Origin: Streptomyces sp. CG1
Lineage (GTDB): Bacteria > Actinomycetota > Actinomycetes > Streptomycetales > Streptomycetaceae
Length of the DNA: 64,000 bases
Direction of reading: 5' to 3'
NCBI RefSeq assembly: GCF_041080625.1
Contig: NZ_CP163518.1
Span: 4,774,001-4,838,000 of the forward strand
Notes under the pieces: model-generated
Told to the model about the DNA's origin: nothing
Database searches by the model: none
What the model saw: the letters and a program-made list of their open reading frames with translations, nothing else
Shown here: in pieces, positions 57,314 to 64,000 of the stretch
How the letters are laid out: each line of letters starts with the position of its first letter
How positions within the stretch are numbered: position 1 is the first letter of the stretch
Program-made: the position numbers and the translations under genes

Positions 57314-58528
57314 GTGCGTGGCATGGCTAACCATCTCCCGTTCGGCAAGCGCGTGCGGTTCTACCGGGAGCGGCGGGGCCTCCATCAGTGGCAGCTCGGT
57401 GAGCTGCTGAACCGCTCTGAGGACTGGGTGTACCGGGTCGAGTCCGGCCGCATACCAGTGAACAACGTCAAGATGCTGGCCGACCTGGCGGATGCCCTAC
57501 GGGTGCACGTCGAAGATCTCCAAGGCGCTCCGGCTCTCCTGGACGATCACAACAACCACGAGGGCAGCGTTCCCGCCATCCGAGCCGCGCTCATGCAGTC
57601 TCGACGGCTGGCCGGCGCACTGTACGACGCGCGGGAGCCGCTGCGCCTCGAACGCCTCAGCGTGGAAGTCGATGACGCCTGGGACCTGTATCAGTCCTCC
57701 GAATACGCCAGGCTCGCCAAGCGTCTTCCGGCGCTGCTGGCAGACGCGCGTCTGGCCACGCACGAGCAATCCACGCCGCAGGAGCGGATCCAGGCGCTCA
57801 AGCTCTTTGCCCTGACCTGCCATGTCACAGCGGCATTCCTCCGCAAGCTGGGTGAGACGAACCTGGCCTGGACAGCTGCCGATCAAGGTGACGTTGCCGC
57901 GAGCGACACCGGGGATCCGGCCGTCACACTGGCGCTGCGTCGGTGCGTCGCTCACGTCCAGCTCGGGGCTGGGATGGCGTCGGAGGCAGTAAGCGTCACG
58001 CGCGACGCTGCAGACGGCCTTCCGAATGGCTGGTGGGAGAGTTCACCAACCGCGCTGTCGTTGTACGGAACGCTCTTCCTGAACGGTGCGGTCGCGGCGG
58101 CACGACTGCGCGATCGGGCTGCTGCCGACGACATGATCGGGAAGGCGCAGCAGGCGGCCGATCGGCTCAGGGCCGACGCCAACGAGATGTGGACCTCGTT
58201 TGGTCCGACGAACGTCGAGATTCACCGCCTGGCGCTGGCCCTTGAGTTCGAAGACGTACAGCTGGCTGTGGACATAGCTCCAGGGATACGGCCCGGCCGG
58301 AACCTGCCGGTAGAGCGACGGGCGCGGGCGCGTCTTGACGTCGCTCGGGCATACGGAGAAGCTGGTCGCACCGATGACGCGGCAGACCACCTGAAGCGAG
58401 CCTTCAGGGCCGCCCCCGAGCAGATGCGAGCGCATGAGTTCGCCCGTGACCTGGCACGGCGGCTGCATGAGCGAAGCCGACGAAGTGACGTTCGCGAACT
58501 CGCCTTGGGTCTCGGCGCTCTCAAGTAG
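57314..58528 (+). CDS. XRE family regulator with long helical C-terminal domain
   Basis: 404 residues. The helix-turn-helix is at about 10-70 (FGKRVRFYRERRGLHQWQLGELLNRSEDWVYRVESGRIPVNNVKMLADLADALRV). The C-terminal about 300 residues are helical and TPR-like (LADARLATHEQSTPQERIQALKLFALTCHVTAAFLRKLGETNLAWTAADQG ...), as in plasmid- and AICE-borne regulators that sense a ligand or peptide. Start GTG 57314 or ATG 57323. It is divergent from the Nudix gene and is probably the element's activator/repressor, like Pra in pSAM2 by position. A strong terminator follows. Confidence 0.85.
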   Translation: MRGMANHLPFGKRVRFYRERRGLHQWQLGELLNRSEDWVYRVESGRIPVNNVKMLADLADALRVHVEDLQGAPALLDDHNNHEGSVPAIRAALMQSRRLAGALYDAREPLRLERLSVEVDDAWDLYQSSEYARLAKRLPALLADARLATHEQSTPQERIQALKLFALTCHVTAAFLRKLGETNLAWTAADQGDVAASDTGDPAVTLALRRCVAHVQLGAGMASEAVSVTRDAADGLPNGWWESSPTALSLYGTLFLNGAVAAARLRDRAAADDMIGKAQQAADRLRADANEMWTSFGPTNVEIHRLALALEFEDVQLAVDIAPGIRPGRNLPVERRARARLDVARAYGEAGRTDDAADHLKRAFRAAPEQMRAHEFARDLARRLHERSRRSDVRELALGLGALK

Positions 58529-58546
58529 CACACCCCAAACATTGCA

Positions 58547-58579
58547 GGGCGGACCCGGAATTTCCTTCCGGGTCCGCCC
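58547..58579 (+). terminator. Terminator of the XRE gene
   Basis: GGGCGGACCCGGAA and TTCCGGGTCCGCCC form a perfect 14-bp stem with the loop TTTCC, followed by CTTGTTTT. Confidence 0.88.
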
Positions 58580-58641
58580 CTTGTTTTGCCCCTACGGTCT
58601 CCCCGTTCACGCTGCACGAGCCCAGGGAGGAAGGCCGACCG

Positions 58642-59019
58642 GTGGACACGGACGAGATCAAGGCGACGATCACCAGAGCCCTGGCGGAGCGTTCGGCGTT
58701 GCCCCCGTACGAGGATCTGTGCGCGTTGCACCAGGACTTGGTGCGGCACATCGGGGCGCTGACACCGTTGGCAGCAAAGCATGTTGATGGTCTGTGGCGT
58801 GGCTCGGTGGAGTGGTACCAGAAGCGCCGCAGGCTGGACACCATCCCGCATGAGGTGGGTCGAGGGCTGGGCCCTGGGTTGCAGTCGGCCACATGGCACG
58901 TGAAGAGCCTGGGCTACACCCTGCGGTTCCTTCTGGAGAACTCCGGACTGCTGGACTCCGGGAAGGGCGTGCGGTCTTCGGATGGCTCCAGGACGGCGGT
59001 GCGTGATGGGCAGGCGTAA
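58642..59019 (+). CDS. DUF6415-like protein
   Basis: 125 residues from GTG 58642 with AGGGAGGAAGG upstream. Helical content is high: EIKATITRALAERSALPPYEDLCALHQDLVRHIGALTPLAAKHVDGLWRGSVEWYQKRRRLDTIP. This matches, as I recall, the DUF6415 group that is common in Streptomyces accessory regions and biosynthetic clusters, without a known function. It overlaps the next gene by 14 bases, so the two form a small operon closed by the terminator at 59245. Confidence 0.72.
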   Translation: MDTDEIKATITRALAERSALPPYEDLCALHQDLVRHIGALTPLAAKHVDGLWRGSVEWYQKRRRLDTIPHEVGRGLGPGLQSATWHVKSLGYTLRFLLENSGLLDSGKGVRSSDGSRTAVRDGQA

Positions 59020-59185
59020 GACGGCCTGGGTCGGGCGCGAATCGGAGATCGTCGCGGCTTACCGAGGCGGGGAACCGGTGGTGGCGATCCGCAAGCGGTA
59101 CGGCATCTGTCTCAGCTCGCTGTACGAGCTGCTGGATCGCCACCGTGTGCCGAGGCGGCTGGTCCACGAACACAGGCCCTGGTAG
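59006..59185 (+). CDS. Small helix-turn-helix (resolvase/Hin-like) protein
   Basis: 59 residues from ATG 59006: a basic start (GRRKTAWVGRESE) and a helix-turn-helix IVAAYRGGEPVVAIRKRYGICLSSLYELLDRHRVPRR like the DNA-binding end of resolvases. It lacks any catalytic domain. It is translationally coupled to the DUF6415-like gene (14-base overlap). It probably binds element DNA; the target is unknown. Confidence 0.68.
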   Translation: MGRRKTAWVGRESEIVAAYRGGEPVVAIRKRYGICLSSLYELLDRHRVPRRLVHEHRPW

Positions 59186-59244
59186 ATGCGCGCCTGATGG
59201 CCGGCGGGAGTCGGCATGAGAGCTGAGACAACCTCAGAGTGATG

Positions 59245-59286
59245 ACCGGACCACCCCTCGCCTGGCAGCTACCGGGGTGGTCCGGT
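59245..59286 (+). terminator. Terminator of the DUF6415-HTH operon
   Basis: ACCGGACCACCCC and GGGGTGGTCCGGT form a perfect 13-bp stem with a 16-base loop, 60 bases after the HTH stop. Confidence 0.78.
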
Positions 59287-60175
59287 GGAGAGTCCCTGTT
59301 CAGGACCCCGGTGCCGATGGTACCGGGGCCGTTGGCGTGCTCGGATTCGAGCGCTGCCCAAACCCCGGCTTCACGTGATCGAGTTGGAGAGGGGTGTCTG
59401 ACCTGAGCTACAGAAAGTCAGCCACGATGGTGGGTGCGCCGAACGAGCACCCGTCACGTGTGTTGCAGCAATCCCCCACCGTCCTCAGCCACGCTGCCAT
59501 GCTTTTGATCTCTAACCCGCAGACGCCTCCGCTCCGCCCCCACCGGCTACTCAGCGATGGCGCGACCGGTCCGCATGCCGCGACGAGACCCGGCGCCGCG
59601 CCATGGATCTTGTCGGCGTCGTGCGCTTGGTTGTGCCGGTACTGGAGGCCATGTGACCTGGAGCGGTGGCCAGTTGGGTGGCGTGGTCGTGCTTGGCGTA
59701 CGCCGGCCTGGTCCTGGTGCTCGGAGCGGTCGGGTTGCTTCCTGCTCTGGCTGTCCGCCCCGGCGATTCTGCGCGCTGAGCGGCGGGGGGCCGCCGGAGC
59801 GGTGGCGGAGACATGGAGCGGTGGCGGCCACGGGCCGCCAGCGCGCGCGGGCCGCCGTAGGCGGGCCGCCTTGATCCAGTAAAGAAACTTTGAACAGCTC
59901 CGCTGTGCTGGGCCCGTGGCCGGTCATGCGGTCATGCGTCGCCCTCGTCTCCCACCCGTTCCGCAGCTTCACTGCCGCAATAGGCCATGTATAGCCGCAT
60001 TGCTGCCTATTCGTTCCGGCGGTCGGCGAAATCTATCCACAGGCTGGGGGTCGCATAGTTCTCGCGATGGACGAAGCGGCACCCGCTAGCTGTCGTTATG
60101 AAGCTGTGACCAAAGCGTGGTCACGCGGACCGATTCGGCGGTCCCCTTCCGTATGCGAGTGGGGCTCAGGGTCGA
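59287..60175. other. About 0.9 kb without a supportable gene
   Basis: All frames here have poor codon bias, odd composition (runs of Trp/Arg/Gly) or no ribosome site. One plus-strand frame around 59603-59775 reads MDLVGVVRLVVPVLEAM, a TGA, and then a hydrophobic stretch SWVAWSCLAYAGLVLVLGAV, as if a small membrane protein gene had gained a stop. From about 59900 to 60120 the DNA is less GC-rich and includes TATCCACAGG, a DnaA-box-like sequence, and could hold a promoter or origin. I see nothing firmer. Confidence 0.45.
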
Positions 60176-60337
60176 GTGACCCAGTTCACAGAAGGGGGTG
60201 TCACACGGATAGGGGTCGCGTCACCTGTAGCAGGTGAGACCCCCGGAATCTGGGCCGTGGTCCAAGTCATGGAGAAGGAGACAGGCGGATGCGAAATCCG
60301 GCATTTCTGCGGGTGCCCCTCGGAACAGGGCGGGTGA
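60176..60337 (+). CDS. 53-residue Cys-containing hypothetical protein
   Basis: GTG 60176 to TGA 60337. The sequence starts MTQFTEGGVTRIGVASPVAG and ends with a compact CEIRHFCGCPSEQGG, giving three cysteines and a histidine in ten residues, which could bind a metal. The upstream DNA has no strong ribosome site. A second tiny frame of 28 codons begins at 60334 as a GTGA overlap and ends KGNV, suggesting a coupled mini-ORF chain. I do not recognise a family. Confidence 0.4.
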   Translation: MTQFTEGGVTRIGVASPVAGETPGIWAVVQVMEKETGGCEIRHFCGCPSEQGG

Positions 60338-60370
60338 ACATAGCCGACGATCGGCATTTGGCCAAATGGC

Positions 60371-60522
60371 CGCTTCTCCGGACTATTGCTGCTCCCCGCC
60401 GGACGAAGGGAAATGTGTGATTGGCGCGCGACGGTGGGGCTTATACCACGGGATCCCCGGTTACCGAAACCGGCGTTTCTCCGGACCATGGGTGTCCTCG
60501 GCGGACGAAGGGAGGCATGTGA
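60371..60522. repeat. Two imperfect 50-bp direct repeats in an otherwise non-coding stretch
   Basis: Copy 1 (60371-60420) and copy 2 (60474-60522) share CTTCTCCGGAC-type starts, the block CGGACGAAGGGA and the ending TGTGA, about three quarters identical, 103 bases apart. In one frame both copies end in PRRTKG followed by one or two residues and a stop. The surrounding 60338-60940 region has no gene I can support, although one plus-strand frame stays open through it. Confidence 0.5.
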
Positions 60523-60940
60523 TGTGCGCTGCACGAGGCTGGGTCGGCTGCGGACTCAAGCGGATTGAGCGGGATCGAGCCGGGTGCAGGCAGGACCGAG
60601 CGGGATTGAACCGGGCGCAACTCACCTGGTTGACCTTCGGCGGGTCCGGACTGCGCGGTTCGCTTTGTCCGCGAGAAGTACGGATGCTGGTCTTCGAGCC
60701 CGTCACGCGGGACGGAAAGAAAGGTTGTTTCCCGCCTGGCGGGAGCACGGGACCATGCGCCTCGTACGTGTCCGGTCTGGCCGGTAGACCTGATTCGGCA
60801 GTCGCGTTGACGTCGCGCCGGGCGGCTCGGGCAAGTCCTGATCCGGCGGCAGCTGACCCCTGGGCAAGCCTTCGGGCGATCCCTGGGCATCGCGATGGAG
60901 CACGTGGAACTGGCACGGACGTAAGGCGGGGAAACGGGAA

Positions 60941-61102
60941 ATGACCGAGCATGAAATAGCCGCGTTGGACGCGGAGTTCACCGACATCTGCGCGGCGGTT
61001 GCCCGGTTGGACGCGAAGGTGCGACGGCTGGCTGCGGCTATTTCCGCTGCTGAGCTTCCAGGATCGTCAGAAGCTGAGACACCGTGTTCTCAAGCCGCTT
61101 GA
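60941..61102 (+). CDS. 53-residue coiled-coil-like protein
   Basis: ATG 60941 has GGCGGGGAAACGGGAA upstream. The first 40 residues (EIAALDAEFTDICAAVARLDAKVRRLAAAISAAE) show a heptad pattern of Leu/Ile/Ala and would form a coiled coil. The last 65 bases overlap the 3' end of the GntR gene on the other strand. Short coiled-coil proteins of this type occur beside transfer repressors in AICEs. Function unknown. Confidence 0.5.
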   Translation: MTEHEIAALDAEFTDICAAVARLDAKVRRLAAAISAAELPGSSEAETPCSQAA

Positions 61103-61466
61103 TGTCGGCCTTCATGGCCTGCATGTCCCGGGCGAGTGATTCCGCGCTGGGGCCGGGAGCATCGCCGGCCATTTCGGTCTGCTCCTCCTGGCCCTGCTCG
61201 CCGGGGGCTGCCTCGGCCGGCACATTGGCGGCGCTGTTGCGGACGAAGCTGCCCCGGCCCTGAACGCTGTAGACCAGCCCCTCACTCTTCAGCAGCCGCA
61301 GCGCGTTCTGCACGGTGCTGCTCGCGATGCCGTACCGGTCCTGGAGGGCGCGGGCCGAGGGGAGCCTGTCTCCGGGCTTGAGATGCCCGGTGCTGATCTC
61401 TCTGCGCAGGACTTCGGCGGCCTGGATGTAGGGCGGCCGGGAGTCGTCTTCGAGCGGCAGTGTCAT
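61038..61466 (-). CDS. GntR family regulator (KorA/KorSA-like transfer repressor)
   Basis: 142 residues. The N-terminal winged helix (about 10-76: PYIQAAEVLRREISTGHLKPGDRLPSARALQDRYGIASSTVQNALRLLKSEGLVYSVQGRGSFV) is standard GntR. There is no UTRA or FCD ligand domain; instead an acidic linker is followed by a coiled-coil end (ARDMQAMKADIKRLENTVSQLLTILEAQ) that would give dimers or tetramers. It is divergent from the transfer genes, as KorSA is in pSAM2, and should repress the tra operon by binding the repeats at 61524-61568. Confidence 0.85.
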   Translation of the reverse strand: MTLPLEDDSRPPYIQAAEVLRREISTGHLKPGDRLPSARALQDRYGIASSTVQNALRLLKSEGLVYSVQGRGSFVRNSAANVPAEAAPGEQGQEEQTEMAGDAPGPSAESLARDMQAMKADIKRLENTVSQLLTILEAQQRK

Positions 61467-61523
61467 GCCCGCAGGATACGGCGATTACCCCACACGCGAT
61501 ACACCCGCATCACCCTTGTGTCT

Positions 61524-61568
61524 CGTGTGTAGCGCTTCACTCGGTGTGCGGGTGTTGCGTGTGTAGCG
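61524..61568. promoter_or_regulatory. Direct repeats in the GntR/tra intergenic region
   Basis: CGTGTGTAGCG occurs at 61524-61534 and 61558-61568, with related GGTGTGCGGGTGTTG between and an inverted GATACACCC near 61498. The TGTGT-rich repeats between a divergent GntR gene and the transfer genes are good operator candidates. Confidence 0.55.
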
Positions 61569-61634
61569 GGTGTTGTGGTTATGTAGTGGTGCGGCCGGAG
61601 CTACCGGCCCAAGATCGAAAAGGAAGTGACACCC

Positions 61635-61994
61635 ATGGCTCGAATCCGTGTTGGCCTGCTCCCGTCCACGTCGTTCATGACTGGCAACCAGGCGGTGCCG
61701 AAGTACGCGGACGCCGAGAAGACCCAGTTCGCGACCGACCGCGAGACCGGCGCGAAGCTCTACACGATCACCCTCTTCCTCATGGAGGAGGACCGCGCCG
61801 AGGCCATGAAGATCACCGTTCCGGAGACGGGCCTCCCCAACGGCCTGAAGCCGGGTGTGCAGGTGATGCCGGTGGAGCTGTTCGCCACTCCGTGGGCGCG
61901 GATCTTCAACGGCTCGCTGTCGGACGGCATCGCCTACCGCGCGGAGCGTCTGGACCTGGTCGGCGCACCCGCCTCGACCGCCGAGGCCGCGTGA
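61635..61994 (+). CDS. AICE conserved protein upstream of TraB
   Basis: 119 residues: MARIRVGLLPSTSFMTGNQAVPKYADAEKTQFATDRETGAKLYTITLFLMEEDRAEAMKITVPETG and onward, a beta-rich OB-like domain. Proteins like this precede the traB-type gene in many Streptomyces elements, but I know of no assigned function. ATG 61635 is at the right distance from AAAAGGAAG; GTG 61626 is an alternative. It overlaps the next gene as GTGA. Confidence 0.75.
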   Translation: MARIRVGLLPSTSFMTGNQAVPKYADAEKTQFATDRETGAKLYTITLFLMEEDRAEAMKITVPETGLPNGLKPGVQVMPVELFATPWARIFNGSLSDGIAYRAERLDLVGAPASTAEAA

Positions 61995-62203
61995 GCGGCA
62001 CCGCTTTCCGGTCCGGCGTCGAGCGCAGCTACCCGCTGGCTCACGCCGGGCCGGAGGCCCTGCTCACCGAGCCTCTCGTGAACTCGGTGGCGGCCGTGCT
62101 CGTCGGCTACGGCTTTCCCCGCCTTTCCGCCCCGGCTGACCGGGCGGCTCTCAAGTCGGCCCTTGTGGCCTTCCTCTACAACTCTCAGGAGAACGAATCG
62201 TGA
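61991..62203 (+). CDS. Small AICE protein coupled to TraB
   Basis: 70 residues from GTG 61991: AYPL-like HAGPEALLTEPLVNSVAAVLVGYGFPRLSAPADRAALKSALVAFLYNSQENES. It is mostly helical and has no membrane segment. Both ends overlap their neighbours as GTGA, so the three genes 61635, 61991 and 62200 are translated as a coupled unit. Homologues of this size are common next to traB in AICEs; function unknown. Confidence 0.72.
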   Translation: MSGTAFRSGVERSYPLAHAGPEALLTEPLVNSVAAVLVGYGFPRLSAPADRAALKSALVAFLYNSQENES

Positions 62204-63612
62204 AGGATCTCAACGGCGCCGTGGAAGGGGCCTTGGGCTTCTGCCGTGTGGTGGTCGGCGTGGCTCTGGTCGTGCTGGTGTGCTGGTCGGTGTGGTGGGT
62301 GGTCCGCTATGTGCGTGCCGATGCCATGACCCGGCAGTCCATCCGGCAGGCCATGCGGGTGCGGCGGACCTGGAAGCGGCTCGCGCCGATGCTGAAGCTG
62401 TCGGCCACGGACAAGACGCCGACTGCGCTCGCGTCGATGTCGAACACGGGCAACAAGCCCATCAAGCCCCGGGTCCTGGTCCCCGCTCTGAAGGTCACGC
62501 ATGACGCGTACGGGGTGATCGCGCGGGCGGGCTGCCTGCCGGGCGTCGGCCTGGAGCAGTACCAGAAGGCTGCCCCGCATCTGGCGGACGCCTGGAGGTG
62601 CACGCGGGTCGCGGTCACCCAGGATGAGCCGGGGTCGGTCGTCATCCGTGGTGTGCGGCTCGATCCGCTGAAGTTCCCCACCGAGCACCGCCCCACGGGT
62701 GAGGAGCCGGAGGAGGCGGCCCGGTGGGATCTGGGCGTGGATGAGTACGCACAGCCGGTGTCCGTCGACCTGCGGCAGGTGCCTGGTGTCACCGTGGGCG
62801 GCCTTCCCGGCAAGGGCAAGACCTCGTTGATCAACCGGCTTCTGTCGGACTGGGCGCCGGCGCCGTGGGTTCAGTTCGCCTGCGCGGACGGCAAGGTGTC
62901 CGCTGCGTACGAGGGGGACTATGCCGACTGGGTACAGCGCATGTTCGCCTTCGTCGGTGATGACCTGGAGGAAGCCAACAAGCTGTTCCGGCGGCTGGTG
63001 GACCTGCGGCGTGTGCGCTCGACCCTCGTGCGCGATGTGCTCGGGGTGAAGTCCGTGTGGGATGTGGGCCCGTCCGAGAAGTGGCCGCTCGTCGTGCTGA
63101 TCATTGATGAGGCGCACACCTACTTCCGCGACCACAAGGGCAGCGACCCCAAGACGAAGAAGCTCGCCGCGCTGGCCGCCGAGAACGCCCGGCTGGTGGA
63201 AGACCTGGTCAAGAAGGGCCGCTCTGTCGGAATCCTCGTCATCCTCGCCACGCAGAAGACCACCGGGGACGCGATCCCGACCTTCATCCGCGACGTGTGC
63301 CCCGTGGGCCTGAGCTTCGCTCAGAAGACCGCCGAAGCCGCCGTTGCGGCGCTCGGTGAGGACATCCGGGAGTGGCCGGATGCCAACCCGATCAACCTTC
63401 AGGACCCGGCCTACATCGGCGTGGCCTCGATGAACCACCAGTCCCAGCCCGGCTTCACCCGCATCCGCACCCCGTACGTGCCGGACGAGTGGGCGTCCGA
63501 CATCGCCCATGCCACCAACCACCTGACCGCCGACCCGGCCGACCTGCTCCCCTCCGTCGACCTCACCAAGATCGACCCGGACGACGACGGCTCCACGCCG
63601 CTCGCGGCCTGA
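62200..63612 (+). CDS. TraB/TraSA-type FtsK/SpoIIIE conjugative DNA translocase
   Basis: 470 residues. A membrane helix lies near 10-32 (FCRVVVGVALVVLVCWSVWWVV). The FtsK/SpoIIIE motor has Walker A GLPGKGKTS near 203 and Walker B VVLIIDEAH near 300, with ILATQKTTGDAIPTFIRD as the later sensor region. In Streptomyces, TraB forms a hexameric pore and moves unprocessed double-stranded DNA into the mating partner. GTG 62200 overlaps the previous stop as GTGA. The C-terminus may hold the small winged helix that recognises the clt site, though it is short here. Confidence 0.92.
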   Translation: MKDLNGAVEGALGFCRVVVGVALVVLVCWSVWWVVRYVRADAMTRQSIRQAMRVRRTWKRLAPMLKLSATDKTPTALASMSNTGNKPIKPRVLVPALKVTHDAYGVIARAGCLPGVGLEQYQKAAPHLADAWRCTRVAVTQDEPGSVVIRGVRLDPLKFPTEHRPTGEEPEEAARWDLGVDEYAQPVSVDLRQVPGVTVGGLPGKGKTSLINRLLSDWAPAPWVQFACADGKVSAAYEGDYADWVQRMFAFVGDDLEEANKLFRRLVDLRRVRSTLVRDVLGVKSVWDVGPSEKWPLVVLIIDEAHTYFRDHKGSDPKTKKLAALAAENARLVEDLVKKGRSVGILVILATQKTTGDAIPTFIRDVCPVGLSFAQKTAEAAVAALGEDIREWPDANPINLQDPAYIGVASMNHQSQPGFTRIRTPYVPDEWASDIAHATNHLTADPADLLPSVDLTKIDPDDDGSTPLAA

Positions 63613-63628
63613 TCCATCGGGAGGACAG

Positions 63629-63808
63629 ATGCGTCCCCGCATCCGAAAAGCCGTCCGCGCCATGCGGCAAGCCGTCCGCGAACAGCGTTGGGCAGACGCC
63701 TCGGCAATCGGCGTCGCCGCCTACCGCGTCGCCAACGGCAAGGAACGTCGGCTGCTCGAAACGTACCTCGGACCCAGCGCGGCCAAGCTCGTGGGCCGGA
63801 AGCACTGA
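63629..63808 (+). CDS. Small basic protein
   Basis: 59 residues from ATG 63629 with GGGAGGAC upstream. It is strongly basic (starts RPRIRKAVRAMRQAVREQRWADASAIGVAAYRVANGKERRLLETYLG, ends KLVGRKH) and probably all helix. It sits 16 bases after traB and 48 bases before the SpdB-like gene. It may bind DNA or act as an accessory factor in transfer; no family is recognised. Confidence 0.68.
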   Translation: MRPRIRKAVRAMRQAVREQRWADASAIGVAAYRVANGKERRLLETYLGPSAAKLVGRKH

Positions 63809-63856
63809 CCACCGGCGGTCAACGCCCCGTCACCTGCGAAAGGAGGTGAACTCCCA

Positions 63857-64000
63857 ATGTCTGAGGACCGGATCACCCAGCGCACCGTGACCGTGGTCAT
63901 GGGCATCATCGCTCTCCTGGCGTTCGTCTTCTCCTTCGGCAACGTCTGGGCCCTGGCCCTGCGCCTGGGCGTCCCCGCCCCCATCGCACCACTCATCGCC
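63857..64000 (+). CDS. DUF2637 (SpdB-like) membrane protein, 5' part
   Basis: The first 48 codons are visible and the gene runs off the window. A near-perfect ribosome site (AAAGGAGGTGA) precedes ATG 63857. A membrane helix begins at VTVVMGIIALLAFVFSFGNVWALALRLG, as in DUF2637 proteins, which are the SpdB-like spread proteins of Streptomyces plasmids and AICEs that help DNA move within the recipient mycelium. Confidence 0.75.
   Translation, partial: MSEDRITQRTVTVVMGIIALLAFVFSFGNVWALALRLGVPAPIAPLIA

Larger units (their letters stand above)
56683..64000. mobile_element. Probable AICE (integrative and conjugative element), left/central part
   Basis: The gene set Nudix, divergent XRE regulator, DUF6415, small HTH, GntR repressor, two small GTGA-coupled proteins, TraB/FtsK translocase, small basic protein and DUF2637 SpdB-like protein is the standard transfer and control block of pSAM2-type elements. 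Integrase, excisionase, replication initiator and att sites are not in the window, so the element must continue to the right. The left end is not defined; the dispersed repeat at 56683 or the core/accessory junction near 54 kb are both possible. Confidence 0.6.

Noticed and set aside
59394..59882. 162-codon plus-strand frame in the accessory region
   Set aside because: Composition is random-looking with runs of Trp/Arg, no ribosome site of quality and no family features. A nearby small membrane ORF is interrupted by a stop.
59990..60060. TATCCACAGG as a replication origin (DnaA box)
   Set aside because: A single DnaA-box-like 9-mer without a cluster, AT-rich unwinding element or replication gene nearby is not enough to call an origin.
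60234..60944. 236-codon plus-strand frame covering the duplicated 50-bp units
   Set aside because: Start lacks a ribosome site, Arg/Gly/Ser-rich composition looks non-coding, and it overlaps the more plausible 53-codon ORF at 60176. It is kept only as part of the unresolved region.

Overview
The window is very GC-rich DNA with strong third-position G/C bias, many GTG and some TTG starts, GTGA/ATGA start-stop overlaps and TANNNT-type leaderless promoters. Families such as the XRE-DUF397-ATPase triad, the futalosine menaquinone genes mqnB/mqnD, DUF2530, DUF3027 and DUF2771 make it a Streptomyces chromosome (or a very close relative). The gene content and order from the 4-coumarate:CoA-ligase-like gene through serC, the MarR/MFS pair, mqnB/mqnD and the cold-shock gene resemble, from memory, the SCO4384-to-SCO4320 stretch of S. 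coelicolor. This synteny is remembered, not computed.

Regions. (1) 1-9060, minus strand: a tightly packed acyl-CoA catabolic operon: TIGR03084 protein, AtuA-like DUF1446 protein, acyl-CoA carboxylase beta and alpha, acyl-CoA dehydrogenase, cinnamate/4-coumarate-CoA-ligase-like enzyme, enoyl-CoA hydratase. The layout resembles leucine (liu) or acyclic terpene (atu) degradation. A TetR-type palindrome precedes it and a decayed malic enzyme gene lies just upstream. (2) 9.6-14.2 kb: EamA exporter, ABC exporter half-transporter, a 43-residue Pro/Lys-rich peptide gene separated from the ABC gene by a terminator, a metallophosphoesterase and a small membrane protein. (3) 14.3-19.3 kb: a D-lactate-dehydrogenase-like FAD/Fe-S oxidoreductase split by a long Gly/Ser/Asp linker encoded by 30-bp tandem repeats, a 19-bp minisatellite, and serC. 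(4) 19.3-31 kb: secreted beta-propeller-like proteins, SGNH hydrolase, Uma2 protein, ricin-lectin secreted protein with an AraC regulator, a cold-shock-like protein with a strong 5'-leader hairpin, a frameshifted gene, aldo/keto reductase, ThpR, TIGR03118 protein, and an MFS-MarR pair with a clear operator. (5) 31-43.4 kb: purine permease, P-type ATPase, a sacsin-like GHKL protein, lipase, the XRE/DUF397/ATPase system, an HTH protein and a second Uma2 protein. (6) 43.4-54 kb: DUF3027, MFS, repeat-rich spacer, DUF2771 lipoprotein, mqnB-mqnD, cold-shock protein, HAD phosphatase, a membrane protein and a Helicase_C_3-type protein.

(7) 54-64 kb is accessory DNA: hypothetical genes, large inverted repeats, long non-coding or degenerate stretches, then a conjugation module typical of an actinomycete integrative and conjugative element (AICE). 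This includes a divergent Nudix/XRE pair, a DUF6415 protein, a small HTH protein, a GntR (KorA-like) repressor with coiled-coil tail, two small GTGA-coupled proteins, an FtsK/TraB DNA translocase, a small basic protein and a DUF2637 (SpdB-like) membrane protein cut by the window edge. Integrase, excisionase, replication gene and att sites are not visible and would lie beyond the right edge.

Most promising for new biology: the Pro/Lys-rich peptide next to an ABC exporter, the repeat-expanded oxidoreductase, the 28-residue membrane peptide gene, the possible CTG start coupling mqnB to its upstream gene, and the chain of tiny overlapping ORFs in the mobile region.
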